Numbered from the stretch's first letter, positions 32,851 to 41,583 are shown. The stretch: 46,774 nucleotides of DNA from CAYJLB01 sp964370845 (GCA_964370845.1 CAYJLB010000012.1:1-46774); one strand, 5' to 3'. Notes: a model not told the origin generated them from the letters alone. Numbers and translations are program-made.

Positions 32851-34620
32851 ATGAAAAATTTTAAGAACAGACTATTAACAGTTATTCTTGGTGCAACTCT
32901 TTTAGCTAGTGCTTTAGCTGGTTGTGCAAATCCTGCTGCTGATGGCGGCAACGACTCCACTACTGCTCCAGGTGGAGATAATGGAAGCGTAAGTGCTGAA
33001 CCAACTTCACTAACTATTATGTCCGATACTACTGATGGTTGGAACAAAAACTTTAATCCAATGGCTCAAGGTGTTTATGGTTGGGTACAAGGTTTTATGT
33101 ATGAACCACTAATCATTTTTGATGCTTATAACAATAATGAAGAACATATGTGGCTTGCTGAAGACATCATCTCACATGAAGACAACAAGACTTTAACGAT
33201 TAAGGTTAGACAAGGCGTTCTATGGAGCGACGGCGAAGAATTCAATGCTGATGACGTTGTATTCTCATATGAATATTCAAAAGACAAACCTGAAATTGAT
33301 AAGAGTGGACTATGGGATAGAGAAGGTTCTGAAGGTAAAGTTGAAAGCATTACTAAAATCGACGATTACACTGTTGAACTTGTAATGAAAGATGAAAACC
33401 GTTTCCACAGAAACACTGTTTTCACTAACTACTGGATGATTCCTGAACACGTTTGGTCATCAGTTACTGACCCTGCTACATACATCTATGACACTGACAC
33501 TCCTGTAGTTACAGGTGCTTTCTCAAATGTAAAATCATTCACTCCTGAAATGGTTGTAATGACAAGAAACGAAAACTACTGGAAAGCTGACGAACTAACA
33601 GTTGACGAATTAAGAATGCCTCAATACAATTCAAATGATGCTGCTTTAACTCTACTACAAACTGGTTCAGTTGACTGGGCGCACATCTTTATTCCAAATA
33701 TTGAAGAAACTTACGTTCAAGGTGACGAACACAAAAAATACTGGTACGGAACTAATGACGGTGTAAGACTTTCAATGAACTATATGACTACTGACGAAGG
33801 CAACCTTGAAGCTTTCAACAGTGTTGAATTCAAACGTGCTATTTCAATGGCTGTTGACCGTCAAGGTATCATCGACTCAGCTGTTTATGGTTACTTATCA
33901 AATGATATTCCTCCTGTAACTGGTCTTCCTCCAGCATTAATGGGTCACTCTAATGAAGAAGCTGAAGCTATTAAAGACCAATACACTGTATATGACATCG
34001 AAACTGCTAAACAAATGCTTGCTGACGCTGGATTTGTTGACGTAGACGGCGACGGATATGTTGAAACTCCATCAGGTAAACCAATTGCATTCGAAATCGT
34101 TTCTCCAGCTGGTTGGACTGACTGGAATGACGGTGCTATGATTTCAGCTGCTGGTATGCAAGAAATCGGCGTAAATGCTTCTGCACAAGCTGTTGATTTA
34201 TCATTAGTTACTCAAGCTTGGGCTTCAGGTGACTGGGATATGCTTTACACTGCTAATGGTCAAGCTGGCGACATCTACAGATATTACTGGGATACAATCG
34301 CTGACTCATCAAGAGCTCTAACTGATACATGGTGGTCAGTTTGTCAAACTAACTACATTAACGAAGAAATCAATGAATTAGTTCTACAACTTCCAACTGC
34401 TACTTCAGAAGAAGAAGTTAAAGCTATCACTGATCAAGTTGAAATGCACTTTGCTGAAAATATGATTAACATTCCTGTACTTTACAATGGTAACTGGTTC
34501 GTTTACAGCGACGCAAGATTTACTGGTTGGTCAACTGCTGAAAACAACACTGGTAACCCAGCACTTTCTATGCATGACTCAAAAGTTCTACAACTTCTAA
34601 AATTAGAGCCAACTGCATAA
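32851..34620 (+). CDS. ABC transporter substrate-binding lipoprotein (family 5, oligopeptide type)
   Basis: This 589-residue extracellular solute-binding protein captures peptides or oligosaccharides for the importer encoded downstream. It has a lipoprotein signal (MKNFKNRLLTVILGATLLASALAGC; Cys25 is the lipidated residue) and a Gly/Asp/Thr linker. The SBP_bac_5 fold follows, with typical stretches such as LTIKVRQGVLWSDGEEFNADDVVFSYEY, VTGAFSNVKSFTPEMVVMTRNENYWK and FNSVEFKRAISMAVDRQGI. Codon choice is markedly biased (many GAC, AAC, ACT, CTA) relative to neighbours, which suggests very high expression. The ribosome binding site AAGAAAGGA fits ATG 32851. Family-5 proteins bind peptides, nickel, haem or glycosides; the ligand cannot be told from sequence alone. 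Confidence 0.95.
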   Translation: MKNFKNRLLTVILGATLLASALAGCANPAADGGNDSTTAPGGDNGSVSAEPTSLTIMSDTTDGWNKNFNPMAQGVYGWVQGFMYEPLIIFDAYNNNEEHMWLAEDIISHEDNKTLTIKVRQGVLWSDGEEFNADDVVFSYEYSKDKPEIDKSGLWDREGSEGKVESITKIDDYTVELVMKDENRFHRNTVFTNYWMIPEHVWSSVTDPATYIYDTDTPVVTGAFSNVKSFTPEMVVMTRNENYWKADELTVDELRMPQYNSNDAALTLLQTGSVDWAHIFIPNIEETYVQGDEHKKYWYGTNDGVRLSMNYMTTDEGNLEAFNSVEFKRAISMAVDRQGIIDSAVYGYLSNDIPPVTGLPPALMGHSNEEAEAIKDQYTVYDIETAKQMLADAGFVDVDGDGYVETPSGKPIAFEIVSPAGWTDWNDGAMISAAGMQEIGVNASAQAVDLSLVTQAWASGDWDMLYTANGQAGDIYRYYWDTIADSSRALTDTWWSVCQTNYINEEINELVLQLPTATSEEEVKAITDQVEMHFAENMINIPVLYNGNWFVYSDARFTGWSTAENNTGNPALSMHDSKVLQLLKLEPTA

Positions 34621-34653
34621 TAAACAAGCATAACACTTAATCCATAATAAACC

Positions 34654-34713
34654 AAAACAAGCCTTAAAAACTTAACAAAGAAAGAGCTTTGAGAAAGTTT
34701 TGAGGCTTGTTTT
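34654..34713 (+). terminator. Attenuating hairpin after the binding-protein gene
   Basis: AAAACAAGCCTTAAAAACT (34654-34672) pairs almost perfectly with AGTTTTGAGGCTTGTTTT (34696-34713). It lies inside an operon, so it probably protects or trims the abundant binding-protein mRNA rather than ending all transcription. Confidence 0.65.
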
Positions 34714-34762
34714 GTTAAGATAGTGCCATATGATTTTTTTAATTATATGACATTATCTTAAC
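34714..34762 (+). other. Second intercistronic hairpin
   Basis: GTTAAGATAGTGCCATAT (34714-34731) pairs with ATATGACATTATCTTAAC (34745-34762) with two mismatches, directly after the first hairpin and 33 bp before the permease gene. Confidence 0.5.
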
Positions 34763-34794
34763 ACAAAATCTTAAACAAAGGAATGATGAAATCG

Positions 34795-35787
34795 ATGAAA
34801 TTTATACTAAAAAGATTAGGCTTTTATGCCCTTGCTTTTTTTGGTGCTGTTACTTTGAATTTCTTTTTACCACGTCTTATGCCGGGCGACCCTGTACAAA
34901 GTTACCTTTCTGACCTTGCATTAAGTGGTTCAAAAATTGACCCAGCTGTAATTGCTTCAATTGAAGAAATGCTTGGTTTTAGTTCAAGTGAACCATTAAT
35001 TGTCTCATATTTCAAATACATAGGAAGTATTCTTCAAGGGGATTGGGGAACTTCATTCTTCTACTATCCACTACCTGTAACTGAAGCAGTTTCAAGAGGT
35101 TTAACTTGGACAGTTTTTCTAATGGGTATGGCACTTGTAATCGGATTTGTTATTAACAACTTACTTGGTATTTTAGTTGCTTGGAGAAGGGGAACTAAAT
35201 TTGATACTGCTTTAACTGTTGGTGGACAATTTTTAGCTAATATTCCTTCAGTAGTAACTGCTATCGTATTACTATTCACACTTTCTTACACTGGACTTTT
35301 TCCACTTGGATACGCTGTAACTCCACTTTTTGAGCCAGCAAACTGGATTGAATATGTTCAAGACGTATTTTATCATGCTTTTGTTCCAATCACAGCAATT
35401 GTAATTTCTGGTCTTGGTGGAATTATGGGTATGAGAGCGAATATGATTAACCAACTAGGTGATGACTACATAACAATGGGTATCGCTAAAGGTTTACCTG
35501 ATAAAAAAATAATGTTCTCATACGCAGCTCGTAATTCACTTCTTCCTGTAATTACAACTCTTGCAATGCAAATTGGATTTATGCTTGGTGGTTCGCTAAT
35601 TATTGAACAAATTTTCAACTACCCAGGACTCGGTAGTGTAATGGTTTCAGCAATTAATAACAGGGACTATCCTTTAATGCAAGGTATTCTATTAATGACT
35701 ACAATTATCATGCTTTCAGCTAACATTCTTGCTGACTTTGCAATCCTATACTTTGACCCTAGAACAAGACGTCAAGGAAGTAAGTAG
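34795..35787 (+). CDS. ABC transporter permease, OppB/DppB type
   Basis: This first permease of the importer has about 330 residues and six predicted membrane segments. The OppB-type N-terminus (FILKRLGFYALAFFGAVTLNFFLPRLMPGDPV) and the EAA loop (DDYITMGIAKGLPDKKIMFSYAARNSLLPV), which contacts the ATPases, are visible. Three in-frame ATGs (34783, 34786, 34795) follow AAAGGA. 34795 gives the family-like MKFILKRLG start with a 12-nt spacer, while the earlier ones lie almost on the ribosome binding site. It is co-transcribed with the binding-protein gene. Confidence 0.93.
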   Translation: MKFILKRLGFYALAFFGAVTLNFFLPRLMPGDPVQSYLSDLALSGSKIDPAVIASIEEMLGFSSSEPLIVSYFKYIGSILQGDWGTSFFYYPLPVTEAVSRGLTWTVFLMGMALVIGFVINNLLGILVAWRRGTKFDTALTVGGQFLANIPSVVTAIVLLFTLSYTGLFPLGYAVTPLFEPANWIEYVQDVFYHAFVPITAIVISGLGGIMGMRANMINQLGDDYITMGIAKGLPDKKIMFSYAARNSLLPVITTLAMQIGFMLGGSLIIEQIFNYPGLGSVMVSAINNRDYPLMQGILLMTTIIMLSANILADFAILYFDPRTRRQGSK

Positions 35788-35838
35788 TTCAGTTTATTAT
35801 TGCTAAAAAAATTATTAACCGAAAGGAATGAATGTTTA

Positions 35839-36762
35839 ATGACAAAGTTCAAAAGTGCATTAAATTTTTGTAAGGAAAGTCCAAAATTCACAGCGGGTGT
35901 AATTTTACTTATTATAGTTTTAGTTCTTACAATGTTTGCACCTTTATTCACTACATATGACCCGCTTTTTAGATTTAAAACTTATCAAGAAGACCCTACA
36001 TTGCAAAATATTATGGGTACAACAAGTCTTGGTTACGACGTATTCACACAAACTCTTTACGGAGGTAGACAATCTCTTATTGTTGGACTTTTAGCAGCAT
36101 GTATTACTACTTTGCTTAGTATGATTGTCGGTATTAGTGCTGGTTATATCGGCGGAAAATTCGATGCAGTTGTTGCTATGCTTACAAATATTATGATGGT
36201 TATTCCAACAATTGTTTTACTACTTATCATCGCTTCAATGCTTGGTGAAGTTTCTCCACTATTGATTAGTATGATTATCGGTTTTACATCTTGGCCTTGG
36301 AACTCTCGTGTACTTCGTGCACAAACTATGAGTATTCGAAATAGAGATTTCGTTCGCTCCGCAGAAACTCTTGGCGAGAGCAAGTTTAGAATTTTATTTA
36401 TTGAAATTATGCCTAATATGCTTTCAATCATTTCTTCAGCTTTCGTTGGAACTCTTATCTATTCAATTATGGCTCATGCTACACTTGAATTTATTGGATT
36501 TGGTGACCCGAACTCCGTTACTTGGGGAACAATTCTTTACAATGCACAAAACTCAGGTGCATTCCGTATCGGATATTTCTATGAAGTTGCAGGGGCAATT
36601 GCTGGGCTTGTTATGATTGGTATGGGACTAACGTTAATTAACTTTGCTATTGACGAAATTTCTAACCCTAAACTTAAAGCACAAAGAATTATGAAAAGCT
36701 ACTATAAAGCTAGAAAAGTTGAGCTTAGAAGAATTAAAAAAGCTCAAAGAGGGGAGGCGTAA
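35839..36762 (+). CDS. ABC transporter permease, OppC/DppC type
   Basis: This second permease, 308 residues, has an N-terminal OppC-like segment (FTAGVILLIIVLVLTMFAPLFTTYDP) and the characteristic GTTSLGYDVFTQTLYGGRQSL region. Five further membrane segments and an EAA loop (RDFVRSAETLGESKFRILFIEIMPN) follow. ATG 35839 is preferred to the upstream in-frame codon at 35800 because it follows GAAAGGA and gives a normal OppC start. A basic C-terminal tail (KARKVELRRIKKAQRGEA) is longer than usual. It forms the channel with the OppB-type permease 51 bp upstream. Confidence 0.93.
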   Translation: MTKFKSALNFCKESPKFTAGVILLIIVLVLTMFAPLFTTYDPLFRFKTYQEDPTLQNIMGTTSLGYDVFTQTLYGGRQSLIVGLLAACITTLLSMIVGISAGYIGGKFDAVVAMLTNIMMVIPTIVLLLIIASMLGEVSPLLISMIIGFTSWPWNSRVLRAQTMSIRNRDFVRSAETLGESKFRILFIEIMPNMLSIISSAFVGTLIYSIMAHATLEFIGFGDPNSVTWGTILYNAQNSGAFRIGYFYEVAGAIAGLVMIGMGLTLINFAIDEISNPKLKAQRIMKSYYKARKVELRRIKKAQRGEA

Positions 36763-36764
36763 GA

Positions 36765-37790
36765 ATGGCTACTGTTATCGAAGTAAAAAATCTATGTGTT
36801 GACTACGTTACCGGCGGAAACTCTTACGTTCGCGCTGTTGACAATGTTAGCTTTAAAATTGAAGAAGGACAAAGCCTTGGTCTTGCTGGGGAGTCAGGTT
36901 GTGGAAAATCTACAATTGCTTACTCATTAATGAGATTGCACAAACCACCAGCAATTATTTCAGGTGGAGAAATCTTGTTCAAAGGTGAAGATATTCTTAA
37001 GTATGACGATAAAAAGTTACAAAAATTCCGCTGGGAAGATACAAGTATGGTTTTCCAATCAGCAATGAACTGTTTGAATCCTGTTGCTACTCTTGAAGTG
37101 CAATTTTACGAAATTTTCAAATACCACGGAATTACAAAAAATAAAGCAGAAGCAAGAAAAAAATCGGAAGAATTACTTGCATTAGTAGGAATTCCAAAAG
37201 AGCGTTTACAAGACTATCCTCATCAATTTTCAGGTGGTATGCGTCAACGTGCTGTTATCGCAATGGCTCTTGCACTTCAACCTAAATTATTAATTCTTGA
37301 TGAACCTACAACGGCTCTTGATACTGTTGTTCAAAGAGATATTTTAAGAAGAATTTATGAATTAAAAGCAAAATTCGGCTTCTCAATTCTGTTCATTACC
37401 CATGATATTAGTTTGATGATGGAATTCTGCGACAATGTTGCTATCATGTATGCTGGTAAAATTGTTGAAAAAGCTAATACTGCGAAAATTCTTAAAAACC
37501 CTAGCCACCCTTATACTTTCGGATTGAAAAACTCTTTCCCATCACTTCAAGGTGATATTGAGTATATGGAAGGTATCCCTGGGTCACCACTTAACCTTAA
37601 AAACATTCCTGACGGTTGTCGTTTTGAAGAAAGATGTTTTAATAGATGTGATGAGTGTAAGAAAACTCCTCCTCCAGCATCTGAAGATGGTACAAACTTC
37701 TTCTATTGCCACAAACCTCTCCAGTATTCCGAAGATAACACTTTGCTAACTGAAATAAAAAAAGCTGAAATAAAAAAGGAGGAAAAGTAA
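36765..37790 (+). CDS. ABC transporter ATPase, OppD/DppD type
   Basis: This 341-residue ATPase of the importer has Walker A GESGCGKST (about 44-52), a Q-loop, the signature motif FSGGMRQR, Walker B LLILDEPT and the switch histidine in FITHD. The C-terminal oligopeptide extension contains the cysteine cluster CRFEERCFNRCDEC plus FYCHKP, which may hold an iron-sulfur cluster in some members. Its start is 2 nt after the OppC stop, with GGGGAGG in front, so translation is coupled. Confidence 0.95.
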   Translation: MATVIEVKNLCVDYVTGGNSYVRAVDNVSFKIEEGQSLGLAGESGCGKSTIAYSLMRLHKPPAIISGGEILFKGEDILKYDDKKLQKFRWEDTSMVFQSAMNCLNPVATLEVQFYEIFKYHGITKNKAEARKKSEELLALVGIPKERLQDYPHQFSGGMRQRAVIAMALALQPKLLILDEPTTALDTVVQRDILRRIYELKAKFGFSILFITHDISLMMEFCDNVAIMYAGKIVEKANTAKILKNPSHPYTFGLKNSFPSLQGDIEYMEGIPGSPLNLKNIPDGCRFEERCFNRCDECKKTPPPASEDGTNFFYCHKPLQYSEDNTLLTEIKKAEIKKEEK

Positions 37791-37791
37791 A

Positions 37792-38799
37792 ATGAGCGAA
37801 AAAAGAAAAGTTGTCTTTAGTGCAAAAAATCTTACTATGGACTTTGATGTAAGCGGAAAATCTATGTTTGCAAAATCAAAGACTTTACGAGCATTGAACG
37901 ATGTTTCCTTCGATTTATATGAGGGTGAATCCCTTGCTGTTGTTGGTGAGTCAGGTTGTGGGAAATCTACAATTTGTAGAATTGCAATGCGTTTCCACAA
38001 TCCATCAAGCGGAACTATGACTTTTAATGGGGATAATGTTCATACTATAAAAGGTGACACTCTTAAAAAGTATAGACAAAAAGCGCAAATGATTTTCCAA
38101 GACCCATTTTCAGCTTTAAATCCACTACATAGCATTTATTATCACCTTGAAAGACCTGTTAAACTTTATCATAAAAATACTAAAGAAGTTATGCAAAAAA
38201 GGATTGACAATGCTCTTGAAATGGTAGGTTTAACTCCTCCCGAAGAACAAGGGAAAAAATATCCTCACCAACTTTCTGGTGGACAAAAACAAAGAGCTTA
38301 TATCGCAAGAGTTTTAGCAGCAGGAGCGGAAGTAATTTTCGCCGATGAGCCAACTTCAATGCTTGACGTTTCTATCCGTCTTGGAGTTTTAAACCTTATG
38401 AATGACTTAAAACGTGAACTTAAAAAGTCTTTCATTTATATCACTCATGACATTGCGACAGCTAGATATTTTGCTGATAGAATTATCGTTTTATATGCTG
38501 GACACATTGTTGAATATGGCGATGTAAACAAGGTTATTTGTAACCCTATGCACCCTTACACTAGACTTTTAGTTGCGGCTGCCCCTGACCCTGAGAGAGA
38601 GGACGATGCTCCGCTTCCTGTAAAATCTAGTGAAGAAAGTGAAATTACAATGTGGACTCCTGAAAGTACAGGTTGTCCGTTTAAGAACAGATGTTTATAT
38701 GCGACGGACATTTGCCACAAGACAATGCCTGAAGAAAAAGAAGTTGACAAAGGACAATTTATTCGTTGTCATAACCCACCTTCATTGGCACAAGAATAA
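37792..38799 (+). CDS. ABC transporter ATPase, OppF/DppF type
   Basis: This second ATPase, 335 residues, has Walker A GESGCGKST, Q-loop MIFQDPFSALNP, signature LSGGQKQR, Walker B VIFADEPT with SMLDVSIR, and switch His in YITHD. The C-terminal cysteine cluster is CPFKNRCLYATDIC with IRCHNPP. It dimerises with the OppD-type ATPase to power uptake. The start overlaps the preceding stop region (TAAAATG) and GGAGG lies 10 nt upstream. It is the last gene of the five-gene operon, closed by the terminator at 38811. Confidence 0.95.
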   Translation: MSEKRKVVFSAKNLTMDFDVSGKSMFAKSKTLRALNDVSFDLYEGESLAVVGESGCGKSTICRIAMRFHNPSSGTMTFNGDNVHTIKGDTLKKYRQKAQMIFQDPFSALNPLHSIYYHLERPVKLYHKNTKEVMQKRIDNALEMVGLTPPEEQGKKYPHQLSGGQKQRAYIARVLAAGAEVIFADEPTSMLDVSIRLGVLNLMNDLKRELKKSFIYITHDIATARYFADRIIVLYAGHIVEYGDVNKVICNPMHPYTRLLVAAAPDPEREDDAPLPVKSSEESEITMWTPESTGCPFKNRCLYATDICHKTMPEEKEVDKGQFIRCHNPPSLAQE

Positions 38800-38810
38800 T
38801 AAAAATATTA

Positions 38811-38851
38811 ACAGCAGAAACTATGTAAAAGTAGTTTCTGCTGTTTTTTTG
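38811..38851 (+). terminator. Terminator of the ABC importer operon
   Basis: ACAGCAGAAACTA (38811-38823) pairs perfectly with TAGTTTCTGCTGT (38832-38844), followed by T residues. Confidence 0.9.
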
Positions 38852-38883
38852 TCCGTTGGGAACATTGTAAAGTGGACTGCTAA

Positions 38884-38917
38884 TTCGACAAAAATTTCAA
38901 TAGACAGGTTATATAAT
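38884..38917 (+). promoter_or_regulatory. Spo0A-type promoter of spoIIGA-sigE
   Basis: TTCGACA (38884-38890) is an exact 0A box (TGTCGAA) in reverse orientation. Its TCGACA doubles as a -35 (5/6), and TATAAT (38912-38917) lies 21 nt further on. An overlong spacer with a 0A box over the -35 is the known arrangement of the B. subtilis spoIIG promoter, which sigma-A polymerase uses only with phosphorylated Spo0A. Confidence 0.65.
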
Positions 38918-38963
38918 TTAACTAACACCTATAAAAATTATGAAGAAAGGAACGGGCATTTTT

Positions 38964-39806
38964 ATGACAATTTATTTGGATTCACTTATTATAACAAATA
39001 TATATGTAAATTTTTTTCTCATAAAGGCATTATTTAGAATTACTCATACAAAAATAACTTTTAAAGGTAATTTGTTAGGGGCTGTGATAGGCTCTATTAC
39101 TTCAATATTTATGATTTTTCCTATAGAAAACAACATTTTTTCATTAATAGTAAAGTTAATTTTTGCTTTTATTATTGTTTTTTCTGTAAATTTCAAGCTT
39201 GATATAAAAAAAATTGCTAAATTGTCTTTTTTATTCTTTGGAATTTCCTTTGGATTTTACGGAGTAATTACTTTAATTTGCACTTTAGTAGAAACAAAAT
39301 TGATTTTGCTTAATAACTTTACTGTGTATTTTGACATTTCTACCTTTGCTTTAATGGTTGGAACGATAATTTCATACGTTGTTGTGACTTTTTTGGAAAG
39401 GTTTTTGCGTGTTCATTTTTCAAAAGCGAAAAGTTATTTTGTAACTGTTAAAATCAAGGGTAAAACATACAGTTTCAAAGGGATTTGTGACAGTGGAAAC
39501 AACCTTTTTGATATGTTTTCTGGGCAACCTGTAGTGGTGTGCAATTCTTATAATTTATACAGCGAAATTTTTCCTAGAAATGATGAAGAAAAGGAAATTG
39601 ACCCTATTGAGCTAATTGAAAAAGGAGCAAGGCTTACACCGTATTCAACTATTATGGGGAATGGATTTATCCCAATTTTGAAGGCAGAAAAATTGATAAT
39701 TTCTTCCGTTTTAAATGAGGAAAAAGAGGTGGATTGTTATGTTGGAATTACCCAAAATAAAGGTAGAGAAGAAAATGCAATTTTTAATCCAGCCATTTTG
39801 GTTTAG
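38964..39806 (+). CDS. spoIIGA: Sigma-E processing peptidase SpoIIGA
   Basis: This 280-residue membrane aspartic protease cleaves pro-sigma-E in the mother cell on receipt of the SpoIIR signal. Five hydrophobic segments fill the first half (MTIYLDSLIITNIYVNFFLI onward). The cytoplasmic protease half carries the catalytic Asp176 in GICDSGNNLFD and the conserved GFIPILKAEKL-type strand. Overall similarity is typical of the divergent clostridial forms. ATG 38964 fits the family start; an in-frame ATG at 38940 precedes the AAAGGA ribosome binding site and is less likely. It is followed 41 bp later by sigE, as in nearly all spore formers. Confidence 0.9.
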   Translation: MTIYLDSLIITNIYVNFFLIKALFRITHTKITFKGNLLGAVIGSITSIFMIFPIENNIFSLIVKLIFAFIIVFSVNFKLDIKKIAKLSFLFFGISFGFYGVITLICTLVETKLILLNNFTVYFDISTFALMVGTIISYVVVTFLERFLRVHFSKAKSYFVTVKIKGKTYSFKGICDSGNNLFDMFSGQPVVVCNSYNLYSEIFPRNDEEKEIDPIELIEKGARLTPYSTIMGNGFIPILKAEKLIISSVLNEEKEVDCYVGITQNKGREENAIFNPAILV

Positions 39807-39847
39807 AAATTTTTTAGCTTAATTTTTTATAGAAAGGACTGATTATT

Positions 39848-40594
39848 TTGAGAAATGCAATAAGAAAACTTATACTTAAAATCAAAATTTATTTGTTAAT
39901 GAGAAGTAAAAAAAAACTTAAAACTGAATTGATAGAAAATCAATGTATCGACTACATAAACGGGTCAGCCACCTTGCCTGCACCACTGGACAAAACTGCT
40001 GAGGAGGAAGCTTTTAAGTCATTTTCAACGGAAAAAGAAGGTGAAGCGAGAAAACTTTTGATTATACATAATTTACGCCTTGTGGTTTATATTGCAAAAA
40101 AATTCGAATCAACAGGTGTTGGAATTGAAGATTTAATTTCAATAGGAACTATAGGTTTAATCAAGGCAGTGAAAACTTTTTGTCCCGAAAAAAATATTAA
40201 ACTAGCAACGTATGCGTCACGGTGCATTGAAAATGAAATTTTGATGTTTTTGCGAAAATCAAGTCAATATCGTAATGAAATTTCAATTGACGAGCCATTA
40301 AATATTGATTGGGACGGGAATGAACTTTTGCTTTCCGATATTTTGGGGACAGATGAGGATATTGTAAATAGAGGTGTTGAAACAGAAGCAGAACGCAATA
40401 TTTTACTTGCTGAGGTGGAGAAATTGCCTTTTCGTGAGCGGCAAATTATGGAAATGCGTTTTGGATTAATTACAGGAAATGAGCTTACACAAAAAGAAGT
40501 TGCAGAGAAAATTGGAATTTCACAGTCATATATTTCAAGGCTCGAAAAAAAAATTATAAAGAATTTAGAGAAAAATATGCGTCCAATCTTCTAG
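39848..40594 (+). CDS. sigE: Sporulation sigma factor sigma-E (mother-cell specific)
   Basis: This 248-residue early mother-cell sigma factor is made as an inactive precursor. The N-terminal basic/hydrophobic pro-sequence (RNAIRKLILKIKIYLLMRSKK) is removed by SpoIIGA. Regions 2 to 4 are clear: LRLVVYIAKKFESTGVGIEDLISIGTIGLIKAV (2.1-2.2), KLATYASRCIENEILMFLRK (2.3-2.4) and a region 4 helix-turn-helix TQKEVAEKIGISQSYISRLEKK. The start codon is TTG at 39848 with AAAGGA about 9 nt upstream, which may limit synthesis. The stop TAG is followed with zero spacing by a dispersed repeat palindrome. The sigG gene that usually follows is not seen; a scaffold gap begins 84 bp later. Confidence 0.97.
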   Translation: MRNAIRKLILKIKIYLLMRSKKKLKTELIENQCIDYINGSATLPAPLDKTAEEEAFKSFSTEKEGEARKLLIIHNLRLVVYIAKKFESTGVGIEDLISIGTIGLIKAVKTFCPEKNIKLATYASRCIENEILMFLRKSSQYRNEISIDEPLNIDWDGNELLLSDILGTDEDIVNRGVETEAERNILLAEVEKLPFRERQIMEMRFGLITGNELTQKEVAEKIGISQSYISRLEKKIIKNLEKNMRPIF

Positions 40595-40677
40595 GCAACG
40601 TGACGTTGCATCCTTGCCCGTGTTTTACATTGTAGAAATGGCAAATTTGTTGCCACGAGGGCAACGTGACGTTGCAT
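40595..40677 (+). repeat. Stop-abutting repeats after sigE (two heads, second cut by the gap)
   Basis: GCAACGTGACGTTGC (40595-40609, perfect palindrome) begins on the base after the sigE stop, followed by ATCCTTGCCCG and a diverged body ending CACGAGG. A second identical head (40663-40677) runs into the N tract. Repeat collapse here probably caused the assembly gap. Confidence 0.8.
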
Positions 40678-40777
40678 NNNNNNNNNNNNNNNNNNNNNNN
40701 NNNNNNNNNNNNNNNNNNNNNNNNNNNNNNNNNNNNNNNNNNNNNNNNNNNNNNNNNNNNNNNNNNNNNNNNNNNNN
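40678..40777. other. Scaffold gap (100 N)
   Basis: Exactly 100 undetermined bases, the usual placeholder for a gap of unknown true length. Genes such as sigG could be missing here, and the order and orientation of what follows depends on scaffolding. Confidence 0.98.
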
Positions 40778-40846
40778 GACCTCGCAGAAGCAAAGTTAAT
40801 AATTTTCGCTTTGTATAGTGCGGGCATAACAGCGGGGTTGCCCCGC
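40778..40846 (-). repeat. Stop-abutting repeat after the GerQ-like gene
   Basis: On the minus strand GCGGGGCAACCCCGC (40846-40832) starts on the base after the TAA stop. TGTTATGCCCGCACT, an AAAGCG half and the tail TTTGCTTCTGCGAGGTC follow. The body matches the other copies, but the head has a different stem sequence. Confidence 0.8.
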
Positions 40847-41485
40847 TTAGCGTTTGATTGGACGGGAAACAGGCATTACTGGTGGGTTACCGTTTCCGTT
40901 TGGAGGTATATTAGGTGTCATTGTATTGTTTCCATGTTGATTTTTCGGTGGACGTTGCCCAGGTAGATAAAATGTTACAAACTTAATTGAAAAGAAATCA
41001 CAAGTTATAAAAGTTTTTGTTTCATCATCGAATAATGTTAAATAGCTAATCCCAACATTAAAAAGCAAACCTTGTTTTTTTACAATCATATTAGTTCCAA
41101 TTAAAAAATCAATTACAACATATTCGCCAATATTAAGCGCTAGAGCCTCTTGAAAAGGGATGTCGGTAAACTGAGTTGAAACGTTATCGATATTATAACC
41201 GAGCATTAATTTTTGTGCAAATTCAGTTTGTTCCCTTTTAATTCTCATTAGTTCCTCGTTACTAAGTAGTGACCTTCCAACAGTTTGATTTGTACTTGCC
41301 ATAGCTTCAACAGCCTCCTCACAAAAATGTAATTTTTCGGGTTCAACTTTTTCTTCAGTAGAACTTTTTTCATAGTTTTCTTTAGGTGTAAAACTTTCAC
41401 TTTGATCAGTGTTATCCTTTGGTTTGCTCCAAGAATTAGCTTTTGGAGCGGACATATAGTCGGATAAATTCTCTAAAATTTTCAT
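40847..41485 (-). CDS. Putative spore coat protein, GerQ-like, partner of CwlJ
   Basis: This 212-residue protein has a charged, Ser/Lys/Glu-rich, probably disordered first half. A compact beta-rich domain (about 110-180) contains EYVVIDFLIGTNMIVKKQGLLFNVGISYLTLFDDETKTFITCDFFSIKFVTFYLPG, and a Pro/Asn/Gly-rich tail follows. The strand pattern resembles the small beta-barrel of GerQ, a coat protein needed for CwlJ localisation. It directly follows a cwlJ gene on the same strand, the same pairing as cwlJ1-gerQ in the B. cereus group. Sequence identity to GerQ is not evident by eye, so the link rests on gene order and domain shape. GAAAGGA precedes the ATG. Confidence 0.6.
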   Translation of the reverse strand: MKILENLSDYMSAPKANSWSKPKDNTDQSESFTPKENYEKSSTEEKVEPEKLHFCEEAVEAMASTNQTVGRSLLSNEELMRIKREQTEFAQKLMLGYNIDNVSTQFTDIPFQEALALNIGEYVVIDFLIGTNMIVKKQGLLFNVGISYLTLFDDETKTFITCDFFSIKFVTFYLPGQRPPKNQHGNNTMTPNIPPNGNGNPPVMPVSRPIKR

Positions 41486-41558
41486 ATACCTTTCCTTTCT
41501 TTAGTTTCATTATTTTATTATAGGATTGAAATTATAGACAATTAAAATTCGCTATAAC

Positions 41559-41583
41559 GGACGACCACAGGTCGCCCCTACAA
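41559..41583 (-). repeat. TGTAGGGG palindromic repeat, minus orientation
   Basis: On the minus strand TGTAGGGGCGACCTGTGGTC then GTCC is an imperfect hairpin (GGCGACC / GGTCGTC type). It lies between cwlJ and the GerQ-like gene, next to the stop-abutting repeat. Confidence 0.6.

Noticed and set aside
32778..33047. Minus-strand 89-codon frame with proline-rich stretches
   Set aside because: It is antisense to the signal peptide and linker of the strongly biased binding-protein gene and has no ribosome binding site.
40554..40827. Reading frames spanning the N tract
   Set aside because: They consist largely of undetermined residues and repeat sequence.
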